This document shows, one piece after another, positions 36,431 through 47,172 of a stretch of DNA of 64,000 bases. The stretch spans positions 1 to 64,000 of the forward strand of contig JAFQZI010000150.1 of NCBI GenBank assembly GCA_017406005.1, in the 5' to 3' direction. Numbering within the stretch: the first letter of the stretch is position 1; each line of letters begins with the position of its first letter. A program made the position numbers and the translations under genes. Under the pieces are notes generated by a model, which saw only the letters and a program-made list of their open reading frames with translations, did no database searches and had not been told where the DNA came from. Source of the stretch: Oscillospiraceae bacterium. GTDB lineage: Bacteria; Bacillota; Clostridia; Oscillospirales; Oscillospiraceae.

Positions 36431-36919
36431 TTACAGTCTGTCGACAATACTTGCGTCCTTTTCGAGAACAGCATTATTGTCGTGTTGGCGTTTAAGCTGC
36501 AGGAGAGCGGCAAGATCCGCATCCTCCACAGCGAGGATCTCAGCCGCAAGCAGAGCGGCATTTGCACCGTTATTCACACCGACCGTGGCCACAGGGACAC
36601 CGGACGGCATTTGTACTGTGGATAAAAGTGCATCCATTCCGTCGAAAACAGGCCCTTTGCAGGGAATTCCTATAACGGGCAAGGTAGTGTTTGCAGCGAA
36701 CGCTCCAGCCAGATGCGCTGCCATGCCTGCCGCAGCAATAATCACACCAAAACCGTTTTCACGCGCATGCAGAGCGAAATCCCGAGCTTCAACAGGTGTG
36801 CGGTGAGCCGAATAGATATGTACCTCAAAAGGAATTTCAAACTCACGAAGAAGCCTGACAGCTTTTTCTATGACGGGCAGATCGCTGTCACTGCCCATGA
36901 CAATTCCGACTTTTTTCAT
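36431..36919 (-). CDS. purE: N5-CAIR mutase / AIR carboxylase PurE
   Basis: A 162-residue protein with MGSDSDLPV, YSAHRTP and AAAGMAAHLAG in the active-site loop, producing CAIR. purK is not beside it. Whether it works on N5-CAIR with a distant PurK or directly on AIR and CO2 is unclear from the sequence. It lies 12 bases after guaB and 32 bases before purC. Confidence 0.93.
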   Translation of the reverse strand: MKKVGIVMGSDSDLPVIEKAVRLLREFEIPFEVHIYSAHRTPVEARDFALHARENGFGVIIAAAGMAAHLAGAFAANTTLPVIGIPCKGPVFDGMDALLSTVQMPSGVPVATVGVNNGANAALLAAEILAVEDADLAALLQLKRQHDNNAVLEKDASIVDRL

Positions 36920-36931
36920 GCAGCATTCCTC

Positions 36932-38440
36932 TTACTTGATAACCTGTGACGTGTCCTTCTGTATAACATCGTGTGCGCCGCCCTCAACAATCGAGGTTGA
37001 GGAAACGAGCGTGAGCACAGCCTTTTCCTGGAGTTCCGGAATGCTCATCGCGCCGCAGTTGCACATAGCGTGGCGTACCTTGCTGAGCGTAAGTGCAACG
37101 TTGTATTTCAGGGAGCCCGCATAAGGAACGTAGGAATCCACACCCTCTTCAAAGCTGAGCTTTTTGTCGCCGCCCATGTCATAGCGCTGCCAGTTGCGCG
37201 CACGCGCAGAGCCCTCGCCCCAGTATTCTTTGTAATAGGTGCCGCCGATATTAACCTTGTTCGTGGGGCTCTCATCGAAGCGGGCAAAATAGCGCCCGAG
37301 CATCACAAAGTCCGCACCCATGGCAAGGGCAAGCGTGATATGGTGGTCGTAAACGATGCCGCCGTCGGAACAGACGGGGACATAGATGCCGGTCTCTTCA
37401 TAGTATTTGTCGCGTTCGGCACAGACTTCTATGAGAGCAGTCGCCTGCCCGCGGCCAATGCCCTTCGTCTCACGCGTAATGCAGATAGAACCGCCGCCGA
37501 TGCCGACTTTCACAAAGTCTGCACCGCAGTCGGCAAGAAAACGGAAGCCCGCAGCGTCAACAACATTACCCGCACCTACCTTGACCGTATCACCGTAATG
37601 CTCGCGGATCCAGCCAAGCGTAAACCGCTGCCAGTCGTTATGCCCCTCGGAAGAGTCAATGCACAGCACATCTGCCCCGGCATCGAGCAGGGCAGGGACA
37701 CGTTCTTCATAGTCTCGTGTGTTGATGCCTGCGCCGACGACATAGCGCTTGTGTGCATCGAGCAGCTCATAGGGATTCTGCTTATGGCTCTCATAGTCCT
37801 TGCGAAAAACAAAATAGCACAGACGTCCGTCCTCAGAGAGGATAGGCAGAGAGTTGAGCTTGTGATCCCAGATAATGTCGTTGGCTTCTTTGAGCGTCGT
37901 CCCCTCTTTTGCCCATACGAGCTTGTCAAAGGGCGTCATAAACGCGGAGACCGGTGTGTCGAGGTCCATGCGGCTTACACGGTAATCACGGCTGGTGATC
38001 ACACCGACAAGCTTTCCCTCAGCTGTGCCGTCCTCTGTAACGGCAACGGTGGAATGCCCGGTTTTCTCCTTGAGTGCAAGCACATCGCGCAGGGTATTGT
38101 CCGGGTGCAGGTTTGAGTCGCTCTGGACAAAGCCGGCTTTATAGCTCTTGGCGCGGCGTAGCATCGCCGCTTCATCTTCCACACTCTGGGAGCCGTAAAT
38201 GAAAGAAATACCGCCTTCTGTGGCAAGTGCGACAGCCATGCGGTCACCGGATACCGACTGCATGATAGCCGAAACCATAGGAATATTCATAGTGATCGGG
38301 CAATCCTCTTCGCCCTTGCGGAACTTCACAAGTGGGGTCCGAAGCGAAACCTTATCGGAACGGCAGGTAATCGGTGTGTAGCCTGGGATCAACAAATACT
38401 CATTAAAGGTGTGGCAGGGTTCGTTGATAATTCTCGCCAT
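36932..38440 (-). CDS. guaB: IMP dehydrogenase
   Basis: A 502-residue NAD-dependent enzyme converting IMP to XMP. The catalytic cysteine loop reads [16 protein letters not shown], and a CBS-pair regulatory region lies at about residues 95-215. GGDKK...[10 protein letters not shown] is the flap region. The loop GIGGGSIC differs slightly from the common GIGPGSIC, as seen in the longer Lachnospiraceae-type enzymes. It is placed between the pyr and pur blocks. guaA is not in the window. Confidence 0.93.
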   Translation of the reverse strand: MARIINEPCHTFNEYLLIPGYTPITCRSDKVSLRTPLVKFRKGEEDCPITMNIPMVSAIMQSVSGDRMAVALATEGGISFIYGSQSVEDEAAMLRRAKSYKAGFVQSDSNLHPDNTLRDVLALKEKTGHSTVAVTEDGTAEGKLVGVITSRDYRVSRMDLDTPVSAFMTPFDKLVWAKEGTTLKEANDIIWDHKLNSLPILSEDGRLCYFVFRKDYESHKQNPYELLDAHKRYVVGAGINTRDYEERVPALLDAGADVLCIDSSEGHNDWQRFTLGWIREHYGDTVKVGAGNVVDAAGFRFLADCGADFVKVGIGGGSICITRETKGIGRGQATALIEVCAERDKYYEETGIYVPVCSDGGIVYDHHITLALAMGADFVMLGRYFARFDESPTNKVNIGGTYYKEYWGEGSARARNWQRYDMGGDKKLSFEEGVDSYVPYAGSLKYNVALTLSKVRHAMCNCGAMSIPELQEKAVLTLVSSTSIVEGGAHDVIQKDTSQVIK

Positions 38441-38460
38441 TATTATTTCTCCTCTCCTTC

Positions 38461-38877
38461 TCAGTTGGCCTTTGTTTCGCAGTAAAAGCAGCGATAGACC
38501 TTGTTGTTCTTGTCAGTCAGCTTGAAAATATGTTTGAGTTCCTGTTCCGTGGAACAGATGCAGCGGGGATTTTTGCAAAAAATAACATTCGTAAGGGTTT
38601 CGGGCATGTCAATTTTCCGTTTTTCCACGAGTTTCCCGTTTCGAATGGTATTCACGCTGACACTGGGATCGACATAGCCGATTACATCGAGGTTAACAGG
38701 GATATCAGCATCAATCTTGATGATGTCTTTTTTACCGAGCTTCTCGCTGTGAGCGTTTTTAATAATGGCAACCGAGCAGTCAAGTTTTTCGAGCCCCAGC
38801 AGCTCATAGAGCCGCATTCCCTGCCCGGCGGTAATATGGTCGATGACGATGCCGTTCTGAATGGAGTCAATATTCAC
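38461..38877 (-). CDS. pyrI: Aspartate carbamoyltransferase regulatory subunit
   Basis: A 138-residue regulatory subunit binding nucleotides in its N-terminal domain and zinc in its C-terminal domain. The zinc ligands are visible as CKNPRC (Cys-x4-Cys) and CFYC. Its presence implies a PyrB6-PyrI6-like enzyme with CTP/ATP control. It starts with GTG overlapping the pyrB stop by 4 bases, so the two subunits are made in a coupled way. Confidence 0.95.
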   Translation of the reverse strand: MNIDSIQNGIVIDHITAGQGMRLYELLGLEKLDCSVAIIKNAHSEKLGKKDIIKIDADIPVNLDVIGYVDPSVSVNTIRNGKLVEKRKIDMPETLTNVIFCKNPRCICSTEQELKHIFKLTDKNNKVYRCFYCETKAN

Positions 38878-39800
38878 AGTATTCCGGCCTCCTTTAAGAG
38901 TTTCAGGATCAAGGCCATACGCATATATTTTCCGTACATTACCTGTTTGAAATAGCAGGCACGGGGATCGTCGTCAATAGCGACGCTGATCTCATTGACG
39001 CGGGGCAGGGGGTGCATGATACAGAGATCCTTTCTTGCATTGTTCAGGCGTTCAGGAGTGAGGATGTAGCTGTCTTTGAGACGCAGATAATCTTCTTCGT
39101 TAAAGAAACGCTCACGCTGTACACGGGTCATGTAGAGAATGTCCAACTCCGGCATAACTGCCTCTAAATCGGTAGTCTGCATATAAGGGATGCCTTTGGC
39201 TTTTAGAATTTCCTTCTTCACATAGCTTGGCAGTTTTAACTCTTCTGGTGAAATCAGGACAAATTTGTTCCCCTTGTAGCGACTGAGCGCAGCGATCAGG
39301 GAATGGACTGTTCGGCCGAACTTCAGATCGCCGCAAATTCCGACCGTAAGGTGATTGAGGCTTCCCTTCTCGCGGTAGATGGTCAGTAAATCGGCGAGGG
39401 TTTGTGTGGGGTGGTTGTGCCCGCCGTCTCCTGCGTTGATTACCGGGATGGACGCATTCATCGCAGCTACCAGTGGAGCGCCTTCCTTGGGGTGGCGCAT
39501 GGCGATGATATCCGCATAACAGGAAATAACCTTAGCTGTATCTGCAACGCTCTCCCCTTTGGCAGCAGAGGAACTTTGTGCCTCTGAGAAACCAATCACC
39601 GAACCGCCGAGCTCAAGCATAGCAGCTTCAAAGCTAAGACGTGTTCGAGTCGATGGTTCAAAAAACAGCGTTGCGATCTTTTTTCCGCGGCAGAGATCAC
39701 TGTATTTGCCTGGATTCGCAATAATGTCATTTGCGGTATCCATAAGCTCCTGCAATTCTGCCACAGAAAAATCCTGGATATCAATGAGACTGCGTTTCAA
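38874..39800 (-). CDS. pyrB: Aspartate carbamoyltransferase catalytic subunit
   Basis: A 308-residue catalytic chain making carbamoyl-aspartate. It carries the carbamoyl-phosphate site [12 protein letters not shown] and the [12 protein letters not shown] motif. I chose the TTG start at 39800 ([12 protein letters not shown]), which has AGGAGG 6 bases upstream and overlaps the pyrE stop as TTGA; a TTG six codons upstream overlaps the ribosome binding site itself. Confidence 0.94.
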   Translation of the reverse strand: MKRSLIDIQDFSVAELQELMDTANDIIANPGKYSDLCRGKKIATLFFEPSTRTRLSFEAAMLELGGSVIGFSEAQSSSAAKGESVADTAKVISCYADIIAMRHPKEGAPLVAAMNASIPVINAGDGGHNHPTQTLADLLTIYREKGSLNHLTVGICGDLKFGRTVHSLIAALSRYKGNKFVLISPEELKLPSYVKKEILKAKGIPYMQTTDLEAVMPELDILYMTRVQRERFFNEEDYLRLKDSYILTPERLNNARKDLCIMHPLPRVNEISVAIDDDPRACYFKQVMYGKYMRMALILKLLKEAGIL

Positions 39801-40435
39801 GCTTTCCCTCCTATCCAACCCTCATCCGCGGGATTATCGCGGAAATGCAATAACCTTTCAACGTCCTCCTGGCGGATATATCCTTCAGCAGCAGCAACAC
39901 GGGCAATACAGTCGAAATCCGTTAGAGAATGGTTCTCAACACCTGCTGCAGCCAGACGCTCAAGTCCTTTTTTCATGCCGTAGGTGAAAATACTGACGAT
40001 CCCCAGCACTTCAGCACCTGCTTCACGCAGTGCATCTACAACTTCAAGAACACTTCCGCCGGTAGAGATCAGATCCTCTACCACCACGACTTTCTCACCA
40101 GGCTTCAGTTTCCCCTCAATCCGGTTCTGCCGCCCATGGTCTTTGCTGCCGGAGCGAACATAGCCCATTGGCAGATGAAGCAGATGGCCGGTGATGGCTG
40201 CGTGGGCGATACCTGCCGTAGAGGTCCCCATCAGAACCTCGGCCCCGGGATAATATTCCCGGATCAATGCAGCAAGGCCGTTCTCCACATCATCACGAAC
40301 CTCCGGGGCAGTGAGTGTCAGGCGGTTGTCGCAGTATACGGGGCTCTTGATCCCACTCGCCCATGTGAAAGGCTCGTCCGGCCGAAAGAATACCGCGCCG
40401 ATCGACAGCAGATCTCTTGCAATTCGTTCCTTCAT
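39797..40435 (-). CDS. pyrE: Orotate phosphoribosyltransferase
   Basis: A 212-residue PRTase making OMP from orotate and PRPP. The PRPP motif is [12 protein letters not shown] and the catalytic lysine loop lies around [15 protein letters not shown]. The start [10 protein letters not shown] at 40435 overlaps the pyrF stop (ATGA). Confidence 0.95.
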   Translation of the reverse strand: MKERIARDLLSIGAVFFRPDEPFTWASGIKSPVYCDNRLTLTAPEVRDDVENGLAALIREYYPGAEVLMGTSTAGIAHAAITGHLLHLPMGYVRSGSKDHGRQNRIEGKLKPGEKVVVVEDLISTGGSVLEVVDALREAGAEVLGIVSIFTYGMKKGLERLAAAGVENHSLTDFDCIARVAAAEGYIRQEDVERLLHFRDNPADEGWIGGKA

Positions 40436-41130
40436 CCTAAAAACTCCTCTATACATTTTCTATAGGCCGCCACGGGATCTTCCGCCTGTGTGATTGGACG
40501 ACCAACTACGATAAAGTCCGCGCCGAGTTCACGTGCTTTCGCCGGAGTAGTCACACGCTTTTGATCACCGGCATCGCCATCAGCGAAGCGTACACCCGGC
40601 GTAACGGTGAAAAAGCTTTCTCCGCAGACCTCATGAACGCGGCTCGCCTCCAGAGGGGAGCAGACTACACCGTCAAGCCCCGAGGCTGATGCATTTTGTG
40701 CATAGGCCATCACGACTTCATCAAGAGGCTTTTTAATCAGCAATTCTGACTCCATGAGGCTTTGATCGGTACTTGTGAGCTGTGTAACAGCAATAAGCAG
40801 AGGCCGGCTTCCGTCAGCACGCGTAAGCCCATCGAGAGCGGCTTTCATCATGTTCGAACCACCTGTTGCATGGAGATTCACGATGTCTACGTCTAGTCTT
40901 GACAGAACACGCATAGCTTTCCTGACGGTGTTGGGGATATCGTGCAGCTTGAGATCGAGAAAGATTTTGTGTCCGCGCTGCTTGATCTCGCGCACGATGT
41001 CCGGCCCCTCAGCGTAATATAATTCCATCCCGATTTTGACAAAAGGCTTCTCCTGGGAAAAGCAGTCAAGAAAGCGGAAACAATCCTCCGCACTCGGAAA
41101 ATCGCAGGCAACAATAACGTCTTTAGCCAT
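40432..41130 (-). CDS. pyrF: Orotidine-5'-phosphate decarboxylase
   Basis: A 232-residue decarboxylase making UMP. The catalytic Asp-Lys-Asp set is in FLDLKLHDIPNT, and the phosphate-binding end FIVVGRPITQAED is present. ATG 41130 has AGGAGG five bases upstream and overlaps the end of pyrD by 8 bases. Confidence 0.95.
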   Translation of the reverse strand: MAKDVIVACDFPSAEDCFRFLDCFSQEKPFVKIGMELYYAEGPDIVREIKQRGHKIFLDLKLHDIPNTVRKAMRVLSRLDVDIVNLHATGGSNMMKAALDGLTRADGSRPLLIAVTQLTSTDQSLMESELLIKKPLDEVVMAYAQNASASGLDGVVCSPLEASRVHEVCGESFFTVTPGVRFADGDAGDQKRVTTPAKARELGADFIVVGRPITQAEDPVAAYRKCIEEFLG

Positions 41131-42037
41131 GTGCACCTCCTGTAAGTTCTCTCAAAAACTCTATCCGATACCTGTCCATGACGCCAGGCAGGTCTTCAAT
41201 GATATCACGGCAGGAATAGGGGTTGATCAGATTGGCAGCCCCGACTTCTACTGCCGTTGCCCCGGCAAGTATCATCTCAATCACATCTTCAGCACTCTGA
41301 ACACCGCCTATGCCGATCACCGGAATTTTCACTGCCGATGATACCTGCCACACCATACGCAAAGCTACCGGAAAGATCGCAGGCCCAGAGAGTCCACCGG
41401 TGATATTTGCGAGAATAGGCTTTCCTGTATTCAGATCGATCCGCATACCCATAAGAGTATTGATAAGGCTCAAGGCATCTGCCCCTGCTTCTTCACAGGC
41501 ACGCGCAATTGAAACGATATCCGTGACATTCGGGCTGAGTTTCATAATCACAGGCTTTGTTGTCACCGCCTTAACTGCCCGGGTTACCGCAGCTGCAGCC
41601 TGACAATCCGTACCAAAGCTCATCCCGCCCCCGTGCACATTCGGGCAGCTGATATTGACCTCCAGCCAGCCTACCTGTTCTTGTTTGTCGAGCCTGCGAC
41701 AGACCTCTGCGTATTCCTCTACAGAAAAACCGCTGACATTTGCGATGACCGGTTTATGAAAACACCTGGCCAGTTTCGGAAGTTCCTCTGAAATAACTCT
41801 TTCCACACCGGGATTCTGAAGCCCGACAGCATTCAGCATCCCGCTGCTCGTTTCAGCAATGCGAGGCAGAGGATTCCCGATTCGCTCTGCTATGGTTGTC
41901 CCTTTAAAGGAGAACGTGCCGAGACAGTTAATGTCATAGAGTTCTGCGAATTCATAGCCGTACCCAAATGTTCCGGAGGCTGGTATAACAGGGTTTTCCA
42001 GCTCGATACCGCAGAGGTTGACGCTTAGTCTTCCCAT
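41123..42037 (-). CDS. pyrD: Dihydroorotate dehydrogenase B, catalytic subunit
   Basis: A 304-residue FMN enzyme oxidising dihydroorotate to orotate. The catalytic cysteine loop NISCPNVHGGGMSFG is of class 1B, the NAD-linked form that needs PyrK, whose gene directly precedes it with a 13-base overlap. FMN contacts near IPVIGIGGVQSAED are typical. Confidence 0.95.
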   Translation of the reverse strand: MGRLSVNLCGIELENPVIPASGTFGYGYEFAELYDINCLGTFSFKGTTIAERIGNPLPRIAETSSGMLNAVGLQNPGVERVISEELPKLARCFHKPVIANVSGFSVEEYAEVCRRLDKQEQVGWLEVNISCPNVHGGGMSFGTDCQAAAAVTRAVKAVTTKPVIMKLSPNVTDIVSIARACEEAGADALSLINTLMGMRIDLNTGKPILANITGGLSGPAIFPVALRMVWQVSSAVKIPVIGIGGVQSAEDVIEMILAGATAVEVGAANLINPYSCRDIIEDLPGVMDRYRIEFLRELTGGAHG

Positions 42038-42759
42038 AGGATTTCCTCCCGATTCAGAACCGGTCCGTCTTTGCAGATCCGTTTCGGTCCGTTTTTAGTA
42101 AGCACAGTGCACCCCATACATGCACCGAAACCGCAGCCCAGACGCTTCCCCAGGCTGATCTCCCCCGGGCTTTTGCTTTTCTCACAAACTGCACGAAGCA
42201 TAGCTTCTGTTCCGCAGGCATAGAAGGAAGTGTAGGGGATATCCATTGCATCAGTGGCAAATCCTTGAATGCCTCGGCTGCCATCCACAGTGGCAATAAT
42301 CACTTTTGATCCCAGCGCCTCGAATTCTTCGACGTAGAACACCTCCTCCGCCGTATTGAAGCCGAGAATCACTGTAGGGCAAATACTGTTCTTTTGTAAA
42401 ACCTTCGCCACGCCGTAGAGCGGTGAGAGTCCTGTCCCGCCACCTACCAACAGCGGGTACTCTCCGGCAAAGCTCAGATCGAAACCGTTACCAAGACCGG
42501 TCAGTACATCAAGTTTCTCACCGACTGGGAGTGCAGCCATACGATCGGTGCCATGACCCACGCGTTCATAAAGCACGGCAAAGCTCTCATTATCCCAATC
42601 ACATACAGACAACGGGCGGCGCAGGAAAAGGCTTTCCAGCCGAATATCGACAAACTGCCCCGGTTGCTTTATGCCAGATGTGTCACCTGCAAGACGCATG
42701 CGCATGACTTTGCCGGTCAACGCAGTATTTTCAATGATTTCAAAAATTCCCTGTTTCAT
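42025..42759 (-). CDS. pyrK: Dihydroorotate dehydrogenase B, electron transfer subunit
   Basis: A 244-residue FAD and [2Fe-2S] protein passing electrons from PyrD to NAD+. The FAD-binding RPLSVCDWDN and the four-cysteine cluster CGFGACMGC plus the later KRICKDGP cysteine are visible. It is expected as a PyrD2-PyrK2 complex. Confidence 0.95.
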   Translation of the reverse strand: MKQGIFEIIENTALTGKVMRMRLAGDTSGIKQPGQFVDIRLESLFLRRPLSVCDWDNESFAVLYERVGHGTDRMAALPVGEKLDVLTGLGNGFDLSFAGEYPLLVGGGTGLSPLYGVAKVLQKNSICPTVILGFNTAEEVFYVEEFEALGSKVIIATVDGSRGIQGFATDAMDIPYTSFYACGTEAMLRAVCEKSKSPGEISLGKRLGCGFGACMGCTVLTKNGPKRICKDGPVLNREEILWED

Positions 42760-42760
42760 A

Positions 42761-45700
42761 TCAGGAATCTATCGTAGAGACGGTAATGGTCGTTTCTTCC
42801 AACACGTCCAACAGTACTCGCACGGTATCGAGTGATGTGAAAATAGTTACATTATTCTCGGTAGCACAGCGGCGGATAGCTACTCCATCCTCTAAGTGCA
42901 CTCCGCGCTGAATGGCACGTGTATTGATAATATAGGAGACATAGCCTGCACGGATAGATTCGAGGATTTCTTCGCTGCCTTCGCTGATCTTACGTCGGAC
43001 ACGAGTGCGGATACCATGCTGCTTGAGGAAAGCAGCAGTCCCGGCAGTAGCTTCAATGTTGAAACCCATATCATAAAAGCGGCGTACCAGCGGCAGTGCT
43101 TCCTCCTTGTCCTCGTCGGCAAGGGTTACAAAAACCGTTCCATAGTTCTGCAGCTTCATCCCCGAAGCCTGCAGTGCTTTAAACATGGCGCGCGGCATCT
43201 TGTCATCGTAACCGATAGCCTCACCCGTAGATTTCATTTCCGGGCTCAGATAGGCATCGAGCCCTTTGATTTTGTTCCAGGAAAAGACTGGAACCTTGAC
43301 ATAGTGGCGCTTCTTCTCTTCGGGATATAGATCAAAGATTCCTTGCTCCTTGAGGCTCTTGCCAAGGATGACTTCTGTTGCAATGTCAGCGAGCGAAAAG
43401 CCTGTAGCTTTGGAGAGAAAGGGTACCGTACGGGAAGAGCGTGGATTGACTTCAATGATGTAGACTCGATCCTCTTTGTCTACAATAAACTGAATGTTGT
43501 AAAGGCCGATGATTCCGATGCCGATGCCAAGCTTCTTGGCATACTGTAAAATGATTCCCTTAACCTTGTTCGAGATAGATACTATGGGGTAAACGCTGAT
43601 GGAGTCTCCTGAATGGACGCCTGTGCGTTCTACAAGCTCCATAATACCGGGTACAAATACTTCCCGTCCGTCGCAGATGGCGTCTATTTCCACTTCTTTA
43701 CCGAGAATATACTTATCGACCAGTACAGGCTTATCCGCATCAATTTCAACAGCGGTCTTGAGATAGTGACGCAGCATCTCCTCGTTGGCAACAATCTCCA
43801 TCGCCCGACCCCCGAGAACAAAGCTCGGGCGTACAAGCACGGGATAGCCGATCTCAGCTGCCGCTTTCACGCCGTCTTCAATACTGGTAACGGCAGCACC
43901 GGGGGGTTGTGGAATATCAAGTTCGAGCAGTACCTTTTCAAAACTGTCCCGGTTCTCGGCACGCTCTATGGCGGCACAATCGGTCCCGATAAGTTTCACA
44001 CCTCGATCCATCAGCGGCTGAGCCAGATTGATGGCCGTCTGTCCGCCCAGAGATGCGATAACACCTTCAGGCTTTTCATAGTCGATAATCGCCATCACGT
44101 CCTCTGTTGTCAGAGGTTCAAAATAAAGCTTGTCACCGGTGGTGTAATCTGTAGAGACTGTCTCGGGGTTGTTGTTAATAATGATAGCTTCATATCCGTT
44201 GCGCTTAATGGTCTGCACAGCATGGACAGTGGAATAATCAAACTCCACCCCCTGGCCAATGCGGATAGGGCCGGCACCGAGGACAATCACTTTTTTCTTA
44301 TCTGTGAGCCGGGATTCGTTTTTCCCGTTATAGGAGGAGTAGAGATAAGCAATATACTTTCCGGTGTGCAGCGTATCAACCATGCGGAAGACCGGGACAA
44401 TACCACGCTTCTTCCGCTTCTCGTAAATCTCTGCCTCGCTGAGATTCCAGAGGGAAGCAATATACTTATCCGAGAATCCCATCTGTTTTGCAACTTTCAG
44501 CGCAGAAACATCATTAACATGGGTTTTCAGGGTATTCTCCATTTTCACGATGCGCTCCATCGCCTCCAGGAAAAGCGGAGAAATCATCGTGATTTTGTGA
44601 AGCTGATCTACTTTGACACCTCGACGCAGCAGCTCCGTAACAGCATAGATGTTATCATCCCTGAAACATGCAATATACTCAAGAAGAGCTTCATTTGTCA
44701 TGTCATCAAACTTGTGACTGTAAAGATGACAGACTCCGGTCTCGAGTGATCGGATCGATTTAAGAAAGCACTCCTCTAAGGTTGAACCAATACCCATGAC
44801 TTCACCGGTCGCTTTCATCTGCGTTCCGAGTGTATTCGGCGCATCAGGAAACTTGTCAAACGGGAAGCGTGGGAATTTGGCGACAAAATAATCAAGTTTT
44901 GGCTCCATTGCTGCGGTCCCGCCTGCTACCGGGATCTCCTCCAGCGCCATCCCCATAGCGATTTTGGCTGTTACGCGGGCAATGGGATAACCACTGGCTT
45001 TGGATGCCAACGCCGAGGAACGGGAGACGCGGGGATTGACTTCGATGAGGAAGTATTCGCTGCTCTCGGGATTCAGGGCAAACTGCACGTTGCACCCACC
45101 TTCAATTTTGAGCTCACGGATAATTTTAATTGCGCTGTCATTGAGCATCTTCAGGTCATGTTCGTTCAGAGAGAGTATCGGTGCTACAACGATAGAATCA
45201 CCGGTGTGCACACCGACAGGATCCACATTCTCCATGCCGCAAATAGTAATAGCATGGTCGTTGGAGTCGCGCATAACCTCAAATTCGATTTCCTTGTAGC
45301 CTCTGACACTTTTTTCAATCAGCACCTGATGCACGGGAGAAAGACGGAACGCATTGGTGCCTATATCTACAAGCTCCTGCTCGTTGTTGACAAAGCCTCC
45401 TCCCGTGCCGCCAAGGGTAAACGCCGGGCGCAGCACGACGGGGTAACCGATCTTCTCGGCAGCCATTTTCGCATGCTCCAGATCGTAGGTAATCTCCGAG
45501 GGAATGACCGGCTCGCCGATCGATTCGCACATCTCTTTGAAAAGCTCTCGATCCTCAGCGCGCTCAATACTCTTGCTGCTGGTACCGAGGAGTTTAACAC
45601 CACACTCACGAAGAACGCCCTTACGCTCGAGCTGCATCGCAAGGTTCAGGCCTGTCTGCCCGCCGATACCGGGTACAATAGCGTCCGGCCGTTCATAGCG

Positions 45701-45934
45701 CAGAATTTTAGCCACATAGTCAAGAGTCAGCGGCTCCATGTACACCTTGTCGGCGATAGAGGTATCGGTCATGATAGTGGCAGGGTTAGAGTTAACCAGC
45801 ACGACCTCATAGCCTTCCTCTTTGAGAGCCAGGCATGCTTGCGTCCCTGCATAATCGAACTCCGCCGCCTGGCCAATCACGATGGGGCCGGAGCCGATAA
45901 TGAGCACTTTTCTAATGTCTGTACGTTTAGCCAT
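42761..45934 (-). CDS. carB: Carbamoyl-phosphate synthase large subunit
   Basis: A 1057-residue double ATP-grasp synthase. The two homologous halves start with KVLIIGSGPIVIGQAAEFDY and VIVLGAGPIRIGQGVEFDYS; an MGS-like allosteric domain ends the chain. ATG 45934 has GAGGAGG just upstream and overlaps pyrC by 8 bases. The glutaminase subunit gene carA, usually adjacent, is not here or anywhere in the window, so glutamine use depends on a distant carA or free ammonia. Confidence 0.95.
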   Translation of the reverse strand: MAKRTDIRKVLIIGSGPIVIGQAAEFDYAGTQACLALKEEGYEVVLVNSNPATIMTDTSIADKVYMEPLTLDYVAKILRYERPDAIVPGIGGQTGLNLAMQLERKGVLRECGVKLLGTSSKSIERAEDRELFKEMCESIGEPVIPSEITYDLEHAKMAAEKIGYPVVLRPAFTLGGTGGGFVNNEQELVDIGTNAFRLSPVHQVLIEKSVRGYKEIEFEVMRDSNDHAITICGMENVDPVGVHTGDSIVVAPILSLNEHDLKMLNDSAIKIIRELKIEGGCNVQFALNPESSEYFLIEVNPRVSRSSALASKASGYPIARVTAKIAMGMALEEIPVAGGTAAMEPKLDYFVAKFPRFPFDKFPDAPNTLGTQMKATGEVMGIGSTLEECFLKSIRSLETGVCHLYSHKFDDMTNEALLEYIACFRDDNIYAVTELLRRGVKVDQLHKITMISPLFLEAMERIVKMENTLKTHVNDVSALKVAKQMGFSDKYIASLWNLSEAEIYEKRKKRGIVPVFRMVDTLHTGKYIAYLYSSYNGKNESRLTDKKKVIVLGAGPIRIGQGVEFDYSTVHAVQTIKRNGYEAIIINNNPETVSTDYTTGDKLYFEPLTTEDVMAIIDYEKPEGVIASLGGQTAINLAQPLMDRGVKLIGTDCAAIERAENRDSFEKVLLELDIPQPPGAAVTSIEDGVKAAAEIGYPVLVRPSFVLGGRAMEIVANEEMLRHYLKTAVEIDADKPVLVDKYILGKEVEIDAICDGREVFVPGIMELVERTGVHSGDSISVYPIVSISNKVKGIILQYAKKLGIGIGIIGLYNIQFIVDKEDRVYIIEVNPRSSRTVPFLSKATGFSLADIATEVILGKSLKEQGIFDLYPEEKKRHYVKVPVFSWNKIKGLDAYLSPEMKSTGEAIGYDDKMPRAMFKALQASGMKLQNYGTVFVTLADEDKEEALPLVRRFYDMGFNIEATAGTAAFLKQHGIRTRVRRKISEGSEEILESIRAGYVSYIINTRAIQRGVHLEDGVAIRRCATENNVTIFTSLDTVRVLLDVLEETTITVSTIDS

Positions 45935-47144
45935 TTTTATCCTCCTCATAATACACAGCTTTGCCGTGATAAACCGTCATCATGCACCGTCCATAGACCA
46001 AATAGTCTGCGAAGGGTGTCGCACGGCTTTGGGAAAGGAATTCTCTCGGATCAATAGTATACTGTCGGTTCAGATTCCAGATTGAAAAATCGTTCCCGAT
46101 GGGTATGTTGAAGCGCTTTCGCGGTTTTTCACACAGCAGATCAATTAATGCCTCAAGGCTAAGAATACCAGTCTTTACCAGCCCAGTATAGAGCAGCGGA
46201 AAGGCTGTCTCAATCCCGACGATGCCAAAGGCACTCTTTTCAAGGCCCCGGCTCTTTTCTTCTTTGCTGTGCGGGGCATGGTCGGTAGCTATCATGTCAA
46301 TCGTTCCGTCCAGCAGGCCCTCGATCAGTCCCTCACGGTCTTCCGGAGCACGCAGCGGAGGATTCATTTTGAAACGACCATCTTCCTGCAGATCATTTTC
46401 ATCCAGCAGCAGATAGTGTGGCGCTGTTTCACAGCTGACATTTACACCTGCACGCTTCGCCTCGCGGATCAGCGCAACGCTCTCTTTTGTGGAGACATGG
46501 CAGATATGATAGGCACATCCGGTTTCCATAGCAAGACGCAGATCACGCTTAACCTGCCGCCATTCGCTTTCAGCGCAGATGCCTCGATGGTTATGTGCTG
46601 CCGCATACTGTCCGTCATGAATGTAGCCGCCGTGAAGCAAACTATTGTCTTCACAATGGGCAACAATCATCTTTCCGAGTGCCTTCGCACGTTCCATAGC
46701 CTCTCGCATCATACTTTCCGTTTGTATGCCGTGTCCGTCATCCGAGAAAGCAATGACTCGGGGAGCCAGTGTCTCCATATCGACAAGCTGCTCTCCCTTC
46801 TGTTCCACTGTAATGGCTGCATAGGGTCTGATGTCGATTACAGCATCCCGTTGAATCAGCTCTTCCTGCAACGCAAGATGCTCTACATTGTCGCAGATCG
46901 GGTTTAAATTCGGCATCGTACAAACCGCTGTATACCCGCCCCTGGCAGCAGCATGGCTCCCACTGCTGATAGTCTCTTTATAAGAAAAACCCGGCTCGCG
47001 AAAATGCACATGCACATCGCAAAAACCAGGTAAAAGCACGTATTCATTTTTATTCAGACAGCCTAAGACTGCGCAGTCGTCCCCGATGAAGAACTGGTCT
47101 GCCTTATCGGCGCGGATTCTCTTGACATTGTCAAAAAACGGCAT
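45927..47144 (-). CDS. pyrC: Dihydroorotase
   Basis: A 405-residue type I dihydroorotase cyclising carbamoyl-aspartate. Metal motifs are DVHVHFREPG and MIATDHAPHS. ATG 47144 (MPFFDNVKRIRAD) has AGGAGG eight bases upstream; the open frame extends into the promoter. It is the first gene of the 23-kb nucleotide array. Confidence 0.94.
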   Translation of the reverse strand: MPFFDNVKRIRADKADQFFIGDDCAVLGCLNKNEYVLLPGFCDVHVHFREPGFSYKETISSGSHAAARGGYTAVCTMPNLNPICDNVEHLALQEELIQRDAVIDIRPYAAITVEQKGEQLVDMETLAPRVIAFSDDGHGIQTESMMREAMERAKALGKMIVAHCEDNSLLHGGYIHDGQYAAAHNHRGICAESEWRQVKRDLRLAMETGCAYHICHVSTKESVALIREAKRAGVNVSCETAPHYLLLDENDLQEDGRFKMNPPLRAPEDREGLIEGLLDGTIDMIATDHAPHSKEEKSRGLEKSAFGIVGIETAFPLLYTGLVKTGILSLEALIDLLCEKPRKRFNIPIGNDFSIWNLNRQYTIDPREFLSQSRATPFADYLVYGRCMMTVYHGKAVYYEEDKNG

Positions 47145-47172
47145 ACGCAAGTCCTCCTGTAAAATTGCCCGT

